Shown one piece after another: positions 44,636 through 52,454 of a stretch of 64,000 bases of DNA (positions within the stretch are counted from its first letter, which is position 1; every line of letters begins with the position of its first letter). This stretch comes from Azophilus sp965220425 (GTDB taxonomy: Bacteria; Pseudomonadota; Gammaproteobacteria; Pseudomonadales; Azotimanducaceae). Below the pieces are notes generated by a model. The model was given only the letters and a program-made list of their open reading frames with translations, did not search any database and had not been told where the DNA came from. The position numbers were made by a program, and so were the translations under genes. The DNA lies in contig OZ244830.1 in the NCBI GenBank assembly GCA_965220425.1, positions 2,728,001-2,792,000 of the forward strand, given 5' to 3'.

Positions 44636-45475
44636 TCAGCCCTTGATCGCGCCGGCGCTGAAGCCGCGCGTCAGGTAGCGCTGCAGGAAGGCGAATACGA
44701 CGATGAGCGGCAGGCTCATCATGACCGAGGCCGCCATGAGCAGCGACCATTCGATGTTGAACGAGGTGACCAGCATGCTGATGACCCCGGTGGTCAACGG
44801 CCGCACCGAATCGCTGTTCACCAGCACCAGGGCGTAGAGGTATTCGTTCCACGCCAGGATCGCGGTGAACATGGCGGTGGAGATGATGCCCGGCAGTGCC
44901 TGGGGCAGGATGACATCCAGGAACGCCTGCATGCGGGTGGCCCCGTCCACCAGCGCGGCGCTCTCCAGGTCTTCGGGGATCGCCTTCATGAACGAGCGCA
45001 GCAGCCACAGCGCATAGGGCAGGGCGAACGTCGTGTAGGCGATGATCAGGCTGGTGAGGGTATTGGCGAGCCCAATGCCGGCCATGAGCAGGTAGAGGGG
45101 GATGACCAGTACCACGGAAGGCAGCAGGTAGGTGAACAGAACCAGCCGCGCAAGGCGATCGCGACCCGGGTAGGAGAAGCGCACCAGGCTGTGAGCGCCG
45201 AGCGTTGCGATCACGATCACTACCAGCGTGGTGCCGCCCGCGAGCCAGGCGGAATTGCGCAGGTAGGTGAGGAAAGGCGTTTCTACCAGCAGCCGCCGGT
45301 AGTGCTCGAAGGTGATCTCGCCGGGCAGCAGTTCGGGCGGTATCAGGAACAGTTCCGACTGCGGTTTCAGGGATGTGAGCAGCATCCACAGGAGTGGAAA
45401 GGCAATAACGAGTACGACCGTCCAGGCGAATACGTTGAACGAAAAGCGGCGCAGGTTCGAGGCCGGCGGGGGCAC
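44636..45475 (-). CDS. carbohydrate ABC transporter permease (MalG/UgpE type)
   Basis: A 279-residue membrane protein with six spans. The EAA loop is near residues 180-200 (ESAALVDGATRMQAFLDVILPQA), followed by the C-terminal GFSAGAIKG end typical of MalG homologues. It is the second half of the heterodimeric sugar channel, four bases after the first permease gene. Confidence 0.93.
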   Translation of the reverse strand: MPPPASNLRRFSFNVFAWTVVLVIAFPLLWMLLTSLKPQSELFLIPPELLPGEITFEHYRRLLVETPFLTYLRNSAWLAGGTTLVVIVIATLGAHSLVRFSYPGRDRLARLVLFTYLLPSVVLVIPLYLLMAGIGLANTLTSLIIAYTTFALPYALWLLRSFMKAIPEDLESAALVDGATRMQAFLDVILPQALPGIISTAMFTAILAWNEYLYALVLVNSDSVRPLTTGVISMLVTSFNIEWSLLMAASVMMSLPLIVVFAFLQRYLTRGFSAGAIKG

Positions 45476-45479
45476 GGCG

Positions 45480-46388
45480 TCAATCCCGCGCCCGGCTGAG
45501 ATACAGGCTCATGAAGAGCAGCATGATCAGCATCATCAACACGGCGACCGCCGAGGCGCCGCCCATCTGGTTGAGCGCGAACGCCTCCTTGTAGACCATC
45601 AGCGGCAGGGTCTGGGTGCCGATGATGGGCCCGCCGCCGGTGAGCAGGTAGATGAGGTCGAATTCCTTGAAGTCCCAGATGGTGCGCAGCAGCACCACCA
45701 CGATCAGCACATCCCGCAGTTGCGGCAGCGTCACGTCGGTGAAGCGCGCCCAGGCGCCCGCTCCGTCGATCGATGCCGCTTCGTAGAGTTCCTCGGGAAT
45801 GCCCTGCAGGCGCGCGAGCACCGCGATCACCACGAACGGGAAATATTTCCAGGCGCCGACGAAAATCAGGCTGATCATGGCGTTGGGCATGGAACCCAGC
45901 CAGTCGACCGGCATGTCGACGAGGCCGGCCCATATGAGCAGGTGATTCAATACGCCGTACAGGTCGTTGAAGAGCCAGCGCCAGACCAGCACCGCGACCA
46001 CGGTGGACAGGAAGTAGGGGAACAGCACCAGGCTTCTCGCGAGCGCCCGGAACACCAGGTTTCTGTGCAGCATCAGCGCCACGAGAATGCCGAAGATGAG
46101 TTGCAGCGCCAGGGTGCCCGCGGTCCAGACCAGGTTGTTCGCCAGCGATCGCCAGAACTCGCCGGAGGCGAGCAGCCGCCGGTAGTTGTCGAGCCCCACC
46201 CATTCGCCCTCCATGGTCGGCGTATAGATGGAGAACAGGCTCAGATAGATCGCCGATATCAGGGGATAGACGATGACGGCGCAGAATACGAGTACCGTCG
46301 GGGCGATGAGAACGGCGCCGAGCAGCCCGTATCTGACATCGAGCGAGCGTTTGCCGATCGCGTTGGAGGCAGCCTGGATTGTGGCCAT
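45480..46388 (-). CDS. carbohydrate ABC transporter permease (MalF/UgpA type)
   Basis: A 302-residue membrane protein with six spans and the EAA loop YEAASIDGAGAWARFTDVTLPQL near residue 205-227. N-terminal FSIYTPTMEGEWVGLDNYRRLLAS is the characteristic periplasmic segment of the family. It lies 20 bases after the binding-protein gene and pairs with the next permease. Confidence 0.93.
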   Translation of the reverse strand: MATIQAASNAIGKRSLDVRYGLLGAVLIAPTVLVFCAVIVYPLISAIYLSLFSIYTPTMEGEWVGLDNYRRLLASGEFWRSLANNLVWTAGTLALQLIFGILVALMLHRNLVFRALARSLVLFPYFLSTVVAVLVWRWLFNDLYGVLNHLLIWAGLVDMPVDWLGSMPNAMISLIFVGAWKYFPFVVIAVLARLQGIPEELYEAASIDGAGAWARFTDVTLPQLRDVLIVVVLLRTIWDFKEFDLIYLLTGGGPIIGTQTLPLMVYKEAFALNQMGGASAVAVLMMLIMLLFMSLYLSRARD

Positions 46389-46408
46389 GATGTGCCGGCT
46401 ACCGAGCC

Positions 46409-47743
46409 TCAGGCCTTCATGATCGCTTCGATGCGCCGCGCCGTGTCGGCGAGCACAAGGCGGGGTTGCTCGTCGTTCAGCACCACGCGCTGCACCATTT
46501 CCGCAAGAATGCCGCTGTTGACCAGCGCCCCCGCCTTGACGTTGATGCGGTGTTCCGGCGACTCCCAGCCAAGGTTATGGCCGGCGGCGGCGGCCGTTGA
46601 CATCAGGGCGATTTCCTCGCGGTAGCGCCGCACCAGTTCGTGGTCGAGATAGCGTTCGTCCTGTGCGGCGGTCTTGAGTACGGGCAGGATGTGGCCCGGT
46701 GTCGCGTGCAACTGGCGGATGTACCCCTCGCCATCGTACAGCCAGGCGGCGAACCGCCGGGTCAACGCCGGGTCGGGGGCATCCCTCGGAATGAAGATGC
46801 TGGGATAGTCGTTGAACGTCCAGGTTGGAACCTCCGCGGAAATCGTCGGAAATCCGGTGCAGGTGATGTGTTCCTTCAGGCGCGGGTTCCGGTTGTTCAC
46901 ATTGACGAGCACGCGGCCGGCGTACAGGCCCGTGGCGGTGGCGCCGCTGACGAATGCGCTCAGGCTCTCGCCCCAACTGTAGCTGGTGGCTCCGGGCGGG
47001 CAGAGCTCGCGCATCGACCGGTAGAATTCGAGCGCGTTGACCGCTTCCGGGCTTTCGATCGCCACCTCCAGTTCCGGCGACAGAACCTGTCCGCCGGCAC
47101 CGTGAATGAAACAGGTGATGACGAGGCTGGTCGCGCTGTTTCTTGCGTAAGGGAACTGCGCGCCGTAGACCCCCCGGCCCTGCATGCGGCGGCAGGCCGC
47201 ACGGAGTTCGTCCCAGGTGGCGGGCGCGCGCTCGACGTCCGCCTGTTGCATCAGGTCGGTGCGCAGCCACAGCATGTTGGCGGCGGTATTGCCGATTCCT
47301 GCGGCCGCATGCACGCCGGGCTCGATCTCGTAGACCCGGTTGGTGCCTTCGAAGAAGCGGCCGGCTCCGACGGCGTCGATGACCTTGTCGAAGGGCGCCA
47401 GAAGCCCGGCCTGCCAGTAGTCGGCGACCGCGAACGACGGCAGGTGCGTGACGAGGTTGGGCACGTTGCCTCCGGCGAAAGCGGCAGCCAGTTGGGCGGG
47501 ATAGCCTTCGTCGGAGGTCTTCTCGAAGAGCACCTTGACGCCGGGGTGTTGTGCCTCGAAGGCGGCGATCTGGTAGCGGTACGCGGCGAGTTGCTCGGGT
47601 GAGGATTGGGTGGACCACCAGCGAATGGTGGTATCCGCCCGCGCCGGCGGCGGACGCAGGCCGGCGGCGCCGGCGCAGAGGGCCAATGCGCCGCGCAGGG
47701 CGCTGCGGCGCGTCATTCCTCCCTTGCTCGAAAGACCGTTCAT
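46409..47743 (-). CDS. extracellular carbohydrate-binding protein with Tat-like signal
   Basis: A 444-residue SBP family 1 protein. The leader contains MTRRSALRGALALCAG, a twin-arginine-like motif followed by a moderately hydrophobic stretch and cleavage near PARADTT, so export may use Tat. The mature part shows IRWWSTQSSPEQLAAYRYQI, LVTHLPSFAVADYWQAGLLAPFD and a tryptophan/tyrosine-rich middle typical of sugar binding. It delivers its ligand to the MalFG-type permeases. The chemistry of the operon suggests an aminated or carboxylated sugar-like ligand, which is inference. Confidence 0.9.
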   Translation of the reverse strand: MNGLSSKGGMTRRSALRGALALCAGAAGLRPPPARADTTIRWWSTQSSPEQLAAYRYQIAAFEAQHPGVKVLFEKTSDEGYPAQLAAAFAGGNVPNLVTHLPSFAVADYWQAGLLAPFDKVIDAVGAGRFFEGTNRVYEIEPGVHAAAGIGNTAANMLWLRTDLMQQADVERAPATWDELRAACRRMQGRGVYGAQFPYARNSATSLVITCFIHGAGGQVLSPELEVAIESPEAVNALEFYRSMRELCPPGATSYSWGESLSAFVSGATATGLYAGRVLVNVNNRNPRLKEHITCTGFPTISAEVPTWTFNDYPSIFIPRDAPDPALTRRFAAWLYDGEGYIRQLHATPGHILPVLKTAAQDERYLDHELVRRYREEIALMSTAAAAGHNLGWESPEHRINVKAGALVNSGILAEMVQRVVLNDEQPRLVLADTARRIEAIMKA

Positions 47744-47911
47744 GTGGCCGCAAGCCCCCCGTACGGATGTAGATGAGCCCCATGGGCACCGTCAGGCATG
47801 CTCACGTAAATGCCAGGAGGAAGCAAGTTGAGCAAAAGGAAGCAGGGCTGGTTCCTGTTGCGAATCCCGAGGCTTGCGTTCGGGACTGTCTGGATTCTTC
47901 GGCGCGTTGGA

Positions 47912-49066
47912 TCACTGGAAGCGGGCGGGCGAAAACGGACTCAATGGATAGTCCGGTGACCGGCCCAGCAGCGCATCGACGACCAGCCTTGCACAGTACG
48001 GCCCCAGGGTGAAACCGGCATCGCCCGGAATGGCGAAATAGAGGCCTGGCAGCGATTCGACCTGGCCGAGCACCGACACCAGGTCGACCAACGTATTGAC
48101 GCCGGCCCAGGTGCGGTGCAACCGAATGCTCCCGATGTCCGGCACCAGGTGCTGCGCCAGGCGCAGATTGCCGGTCAGGCTGTGGGAGAGGACCGCCGGC
48201 GGAAGGTCTTCGCGCTCCCTCGTCGCGGGCCAGCCGCCGCCGATCAGAATCTGCCCGGTGTCGAGTTGTTTGATCGTGATCGCCTGCGCGGCATGCTGGA
48301 TGAGGTGGTGCATCAGGGGCTCACCGGGTTCCGTAATGCACATCTGCAGGAGTTCCGCGGTGCAGGGCAGCCGCAGGCCGAGCGTCGCGACCAGCCTGCC
48401 GGAACCGGACCCCGCGGCGATCACCACGCGAGGTGTCCGAATGAAGCCATGATCGGTGGTCACCAGGTAGCCGGTTCCGCTGCGTTCCAGCCGGTTCACG
48501 GGCGTGTGATCCCGGACAGCGGCGCCGCAGTCGATGGCCTGCCTGCGCACCGCGGCCATTGCCAGCAGGGGATTGATCTTGCCTTCTTTCGCGCAGTGCA
48601 GGGCCCCCTGAACGCCGGGGTTGAGATAGGGCGCCAGATCCAGCAATTCCTCCCGCCCGACCAGGGAGGTCTCGATCCCGTGTTCGCTTTCCATACGGCT
48701 CTTGGTCGCGAGGGCAGCCATTTGCTCACCGCTCTCAGCGATCATGAGTCCTCCGGTGATGCGGTACTCTATGTCCTCACAGAGTCGCCGGGCGATTTGC
48801 GCCCAGTAGTCGATCGCGCGGGGATAGGCGGGCAGCATCTGCAGATAGTCAGCGATATGTCCCGGAAACTGCCGGTGCATGCGGCTCTGCATCTGCCCGT
48901 GGAGGCTGCCGGCGTTGGCTGTCGAACCCGAGTCTTGGCCGGCGTCGAGGCACAGCACGCTCATCCCTTCCTCGGCAAGAAACCAGCTTGCGCTCAAACC
49001 GACGATCCCACCGCCGATCACCAGGGTCTCGAAGTCCTTCTCGACCGGGTGCTGGCTACTGTTCAT
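47912..49066 (-). CDS. DAO-type FAD-dependent oxidoreductase, module 2
   Basis: A 384-residue flavoprotein when started at the ATG at 49066 (the frame is open 20 codons further up). FETLVIGGGIVGLSASWFLA holds the FAD-binding turn. Shared with the module 1 flavoenzyme are ANAGSLHGQ, a GALHCAKEGKINPLLA block, ILIGGGWPATRE and LHRTWAGVNT, so the two are paralogues. A deamination of an amine or amino acid is expected. It leads the module 2 operon, 168 bases before the binding-protein gene; that gap has no credible gene and could hold a second promoter. Confidence 0.9.
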   Translation of the reverse strand: MNSSQHPVEKDFETLVIGGGIVGLSASWFLAEEGMSVLCLDAGQDSGSTANAGSLHGQMQSRMHRQFPGHIADYLQMLPAYPRAIDYWAQIARRLCEDIEYRITGGLMIAESGEQMAALATKSRMESEHGIETSLVGREELLDLAPYLNPGVQGALHCAKEGKINPLLAMAAVRRQAIDCGAAVRDHTPVNRLERSGTGYLVTTDHGFIRTPRVVIAAGSGSGRLVATLGLRLPCTAELLQMCITEPGEPLMHHLIQHAAQAITIKQLDTGQILIGGGWPATREREDLPPAVLSHSLTGNLRLAQHLVPDIGSIRLHRTWAGVNTLVDLVSVLGQVESLPGLYFAIPGDAGFTLGPYCARLVVDALLGRSPDYPLSPFSPARFQ

Positions 49067-49188
49067 TCCTGCCACCGGGTCCAGCGGAGGAATAAAGCGG
49101 CTCCCGTCGGGCGAGGGGGGCGCCACGGTCAGTCAGGCAGTTCATCGGCTTGCAGCCCTTCCCGCGTGCTTTACAGGAACTTTACAAA

Positions 49189-49197
49189 TTGTGCGCA
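49189..49197. promoter_or_regulatory. candidate operator TTGTGCGCA upstream of module 2
   Basis: Exact copy of the recurrent word, within TTTACAAATTGTGCGCACTC, 123 bases upstream of the flavoenzyme start on the minus strand. A MITE-like element is inserted three bases beyond it. Confidence 0.45.
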
Positions 49198-49199
49198 CT

Positions 49200-49450
49200 C
49201 TAACCCGCATATTGCACCAAGCCGCTCATTGAGATCTCGAATGTTGTTTGTTTTTTCACGGTTGCTTCCAGATATGCTGAAGTTGTTCCGGGTACAAACT
49301 GCGCTGGCCGCGCCCTCGCCGGTCTTTTTGCCGGTTGCGCGCACCTGCTCGCTCCACCATAGGCGTGGCTATGCTTTGAGCTCGCGAGCACGCGCAACCG
49401 GCAAAAATCCTCGGCGATCATCGCGACCCCTGGTGCAATATGCGGGCTAA
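49200..49450. mobile_element. MITE-like element with 16-base terminal repeats and 4-base target duplication
   Basis: Perfect terminal inverted repeats CCCGCATATTGCACCA (49204-49219) and its complement (49431-49446) enclose 243 bases, flanked by the direct repeat CTAA (49200-49203 and 49447-49450). A second perfect inverted repeat of 17 bases (TTTTTGCCGGTTGCGCG at 49325-49341, complement at 49391-49407) lies inside. There is no transposase gene, so it must have moved with a transposase supplied elsewhere. Confidence 0.85.
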
Positions 49451-49677
49451 CGGCGTCGGCGTCACCTTTGATAGCATTTTCACGGATCGCCGATTCGGCG
49501 CCCAACTCGCAGTTCAACATTCCGGGCAACCAGGGCTTGCCCCGGGATGGGGCGGGTATCGGGGCCGGTTCCGTGCAACTGTTGTTGCGCAAACTCCATT
49601 GGCCGGCCCGTCACTGCTTGCCATACGTACGGCTGACTTGGTATGGTTTAGCCATATCGCAGCTCGGCGTACTCGGC

Positions 49678-49911
49678 ATGAAGACCACATTGAACCTGAA
49701 CGACGAGGTGGTGCGACGATCCAAGGAGAGGGCCGCGCGCGAGGGCATCACGCTCACGCGGTTCGTCGAGGATGCACTTGTCGTCAAGCTCTCGAACCCC
49801 GGGCGGAAGCCGCCGTTCCGCCTGTCCCTGAAGACCGTCCGCGGAACGCGTCCGCCCAACGTCGATATCTCCGACCGAAACGCGCTCTATGACGTGATCG
49901 ATCGCGAATGA
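49678..49911 (+). CDS. vapB: VapB-type antitoxin
   Basis: A 77-residue protein from the ATG at 49678. The N-terminal MKTTLNLNDEVVRRSKERAAREGITLTRFVEDAL is a ribbon-helix-helix DNA-binding domain; the C-terminal half is Pro/Arg-rich and would wrap the toxin. The stop overlaps the vapC start by four bases (ATGA). It should repress the pair's promoter in complex with VapC. The upstream 227 bases, back to the MITE-like element, contain no recognisable gene. Confidence 0.88.
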   Translation: MKTTLNLNDEVVRRSKERAAREGITLTRFVEDALVVKLSNPGRKPPFRLSLKTVRGTRPPNVDISDRNALYDVIDRE

Positions 49912-50348
49912 TCGCCGTCGACACCAACGTTCTGATCTACGCGCATCGCGAGGAGACCGAGTGGCACCGAGCTGCCGCAGACCGGCTCGTCGCGTTGGCC
50001 GAGGGCGACGAGCCGTGGGTCCTGCCCGTGTTCTGCATCACCGAGTTCCTCCGGGTGGTGACGCACTTGCGCGTGTTCAATCCACCTTCTTCGGCCGTCG
50101 ATGCATTCCTGTTCGTTAACGAAGTTCTGAAGGCGCCTGCGTGCACCGTCGCCTACCCGGAAACACAGTTCCTCGCCCGCCTCGAAACCGTGGTCCGCGA
50201 GTCGGACGCCCGCGGCAATCTGATCTTCGATGCCCAGATTGCGGCTATCTGCAAGGAGCAGGGCGTTTCGGCCATCGTCACCAACGACCGCGATTTCGCG
50301 CGTTTCAGGTTCCTGGACGTCCGGTATCTCGCGCGAGCGCGGTTATGA
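49908..50348 (+). CDS. vapC: VapC-type PIN-domain toxin
   Basis: A 146-residue PIN-domain ribonuclease. All four acidic positions are present: the Asp of AVDTNVLIYAH (residue 5), the Glu of CITEFLRVV (near 46), the Asp of LIFDAQIAAIC (near 106) and the Asp of IVTNDRDFARF (near 124-126). VapC toxins cut tRNA or rRNA in a Mg-dependent manner. Coupled to vapB. Confidence 0.92.
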   Translation: MIAVDTNVLIYAHREETEWHRAAADRLVALAEGDEPWVLPVFCITEFLRVVTHLRVFNPPSSAVDAFLFVNEVLKAPACTVAYPETQFLARLETVVRESDARGNLIFDAQIAAICKEQGVSAIVTNDRDFARFRFLDVRYLARARL

Positions 50349-50698
50349 TCGCGGCTAGCTGTGACTCCATCCCGAAAGACGCGTAGAAGGCCGAGGAGTG
50401 GCACCGGCGATCCCGCTGTCCGCTCACGGGCACCGCGGTGAGATCGATTCAGGGGCTGGGAAGTGCGGTATTCGCCGGAGAGTGTGGGGAGCGTGCGGCT
50501 GAGCAAGCTGTCCCGGCACCGCAGGGGATTGGCGAAGAAGACGGCGCAGGCCGGCGGAGAGGCGTGGCCCGTGTCGTGGACGCGGAATGTCCCTGAGCGA
50601 AATTGGGGTCAGCGGCGTGGCACTTAGAGCGAACACTTGTGATTCGCATCGATGAATCGGTGCGTAGGACTGTGGCAGTGGGCAGGAAGTCTCTGTGT
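50349..50698. other. 350-base stretch with no supported gene
   Basis: Between vapC and the convergent ATPase gene. Short frames on both strands show no recognisable motif. It may hold relics of decayed genes. Confidence 0.4.
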
Positions 50699-51907
50699 TC
50701 ATATCAATTGTGCGAGAAAGGTTCTGGCCGGAACAATGACTGGTGTCTGCACCTCAAAACAGTCGTTTGCGACATAGTCGGCGTCAATCGCTACCTGGAA
50801 TGCGTGCGATGCCTGCAACTGTTGCTGAAAATAGTTTAGCGTGGTCGATAGCGGTGCTTTCTCGCTGCTTTTGACCTCGACCAGGAACCAGGGTTTCGCA
50901 TCTCGACTGACAAGGAAGTCAACTTTGCGCTTCTGTTTGTCGCGGACAAAATGCAGGGAGAAGTCGCCTCGTCCCGATTCAGTCCACCAGTTCACCGCTT
51001 TATGGAGCGCACTGGCCACCAGGTTTTCTGCACGGGCGCCAGGGTCGGCTACTTGTGACCAGTCCCATAGATAGTACTTTGGTTCTTTGCGCAATGCCCG
51101 GGTTACATTACGGTGCCAGGGTCTGACGGTGAAGCAGTAGTAAAGTGATTCCAATGTGTCTATCCAGCGCCGTACGGTGTCAATGGATACACGCACGCTT
51201 TTGGACAGATACGTATAACTCGTGAGTTGGCCAACCTGCGAACGCAATGAGGTCGCTAACATTTCAACCTGCCCCAACTCCTGAATCCGGGTCAGATCGC
51301 GCAGGTCTTCCCTGAACAGTTGCTCGTCGCGCAAGCTACGCCATCGGTTGTAAAAACGCTTCTGACCTTTAAGGAAGGGCTCTGGAAATCCGCCGAATTG
51401 CCACAATGATTCCCATTGATCGTACTCGATGCGCCCTGGCGCCGGGTTGATCAGTGCATGCTTTGTCGGTGTTGCAACGCATTCGGCGACGGAAACGGGA
51501 TGTAAGGTGTAGGGGAAATAACGTCCCATCAAGCTGTCACCGCCCCGTCTGAACGTGGCGAGCGAGGCACTACCTGTCACCAGAACCTGTGCGCGTGTTT
51601 CGTACTGATCAAAGAAGCCTTTCAGCAAGTCTCGCCAGTGCTGGTATTTGTGGAGTTCGTCGAGAACACATAGGGGCAGATCAGAATGCAGGCGATCGAG
51701 ACCAAGCTGCTCTGCAATGGAGGAGGGTCCCTTGACGATCACCTCTCGATGTGTCTGGTTGTCCCAGTTCAAGTATCCGGTGGCATCGGTCAACGACCGT
51801 GCAATCGTTGTCTTGCCGACCTGACGAGGTCCAGACAGAAATACCATCTGACGATTGGTGCGGAAGTGCTGTTTCAGCTCTGCCAGCAGGTAACGTTGAA
51901 TTACCAT
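50699..51907 (-). CDS. AAA ATPase with DUF4143 C-terminal domain
   Basis: A 402-residue protein of the AAA_14/DUF4143 type. Walker A is FLSGPRQVGKTTIAR (near residue 24), Walker B is LCVLDELHKY (near 80), and sensor-like LVTGSASLATFRRGGDSLMGRY is near 110. The C-terminal part (about 210-395) has VDFLVSRDAKPWFLVEVKSSEKA, a nuclease-like D...EVK arrangement common to this family. Physiological role is unknown; such genes are scattered in variable regions with toxin-antitoxin loci, as here. Confidence 0.88.
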   Translation of the reverse strand: MVIQRYLLAELKQHFRTNRQMVFLSGPRQVGKTTIARSLTDATGYLNWDNQTHREVIVKGPSSIAEQLGLDRLHSDLPLCVLDELHKYQHWRDLLKGFFDQYETRAQVLVTGSASLATFRRGGDSLMGRYFPYTLHPVSVAECVATPTKHALINPAPGRIEYDQWESLWQFGGFPEPFLKGQKRFYNRWRSLRDEQLFREDLRDLTRIQELGQVEMLATSLRSQVGQLTSYTYLSKSVRVSIDTVRRWIDTLESLYYCFTVRPWHRNVTRALRKEPKYYLWDWSQVADPGARAENLVASALHKAVNWWTESGRGDFSLHFVRDKQKRKVDFLVSRDAKPWFLVEVKSSEKAPLSTTLNYFQQQLQASHAFQVAIDADYVANDCFEVQTPVIVPARTFLAQLI

Positions 51908-51935
51908 AAATAGTATTATCGTAGATTGGTTATGA

Positions 51936-52382
51936 CTATTCTACGATGATGCGTTGAATAGTCAACATCGACAAAGTGTATTTCTCCCGAATTGCCGGCA
52001 CTGTTACGTCGTGTGGGAGATCGGCCCGGTTGTTGAGCCAGCGCCGACAGTCCTGTCGTCCGGAGTTTCCAAGCTCCTTCATCGCGGCTCGATAAGATCG
52101 AAGCCGGTCGGTAACGACTGACCACGGCCGACCATAGCGTCTCATCGTGAGCTTGAGGAACTTCAGCGCCGCCCGGCGATCCCGCCGTTTCCGGACCTCG
52201 GTGGCAAACATGGGACCGAACCGGTTCCACCAGTAACGCACTGTCTCGTGGCCGATGTCGATGCCGCGTTCGAACAGGATGTCTTCGACCTGGCGCAACG
52301 ACAAGGGATAGCGGACGTACATCATCATCGCGAGGCGGATGACCCCGGGCGAGCTTTTGAAGTATCGGAAGGGATTGTTCAT
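51936..52382 (-). pseudogene. IS6-family transposase, internally deleted and 3'-truncated
   Basis: The frame encodes 148 residues. The N-terminal NPFRYFKSSPGVIRLAMMMYVRYPLSLRQVEDIL through GHETVRYWWNRFGPMF is a normal IS6 (IS26-like) DNA-binding region. After EVRKRRDRRAALKFLK, the segment holding the first catalytic Asp is missing; the second survives in VVTDRLRSY, and the Glu position reads NNRADLPHD. The C-terminus then runs through the left terminal repeat into outside sequence. It cannot be an active DDE transposase. Confidence 0.85.
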
Positions 52383-52439
52383 CAGCGGAGACTACGTAAA
52401 CTGTGCTTCCCACTAAAGCCAGTTCTGTCTGACAGTGCC
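51997..52439. mobile_element. 443-base mini-IS6 derivative bounded by GGCACTGT repeats
   Basis: GGCACTGT begins at 51997 on the plus strand and at 52439 on the minus strand, the orientation and terminal sequence of IS6/IS26-type ends. Intact elements are about 800 bases. The 8-base flanks do not match, so no target duplication remains. The deletion left both ends intact, so a full-length relative could in principle still mobilise it. Confidence 0.75.
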
Positions 52440-52454
52440 CTACGGAGGGGAAAC

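Noticed and set aside
52440..52447. Target duplication for the IS6 derivative
   Set aside because: The eight bases here do not match those at 51989-51996.
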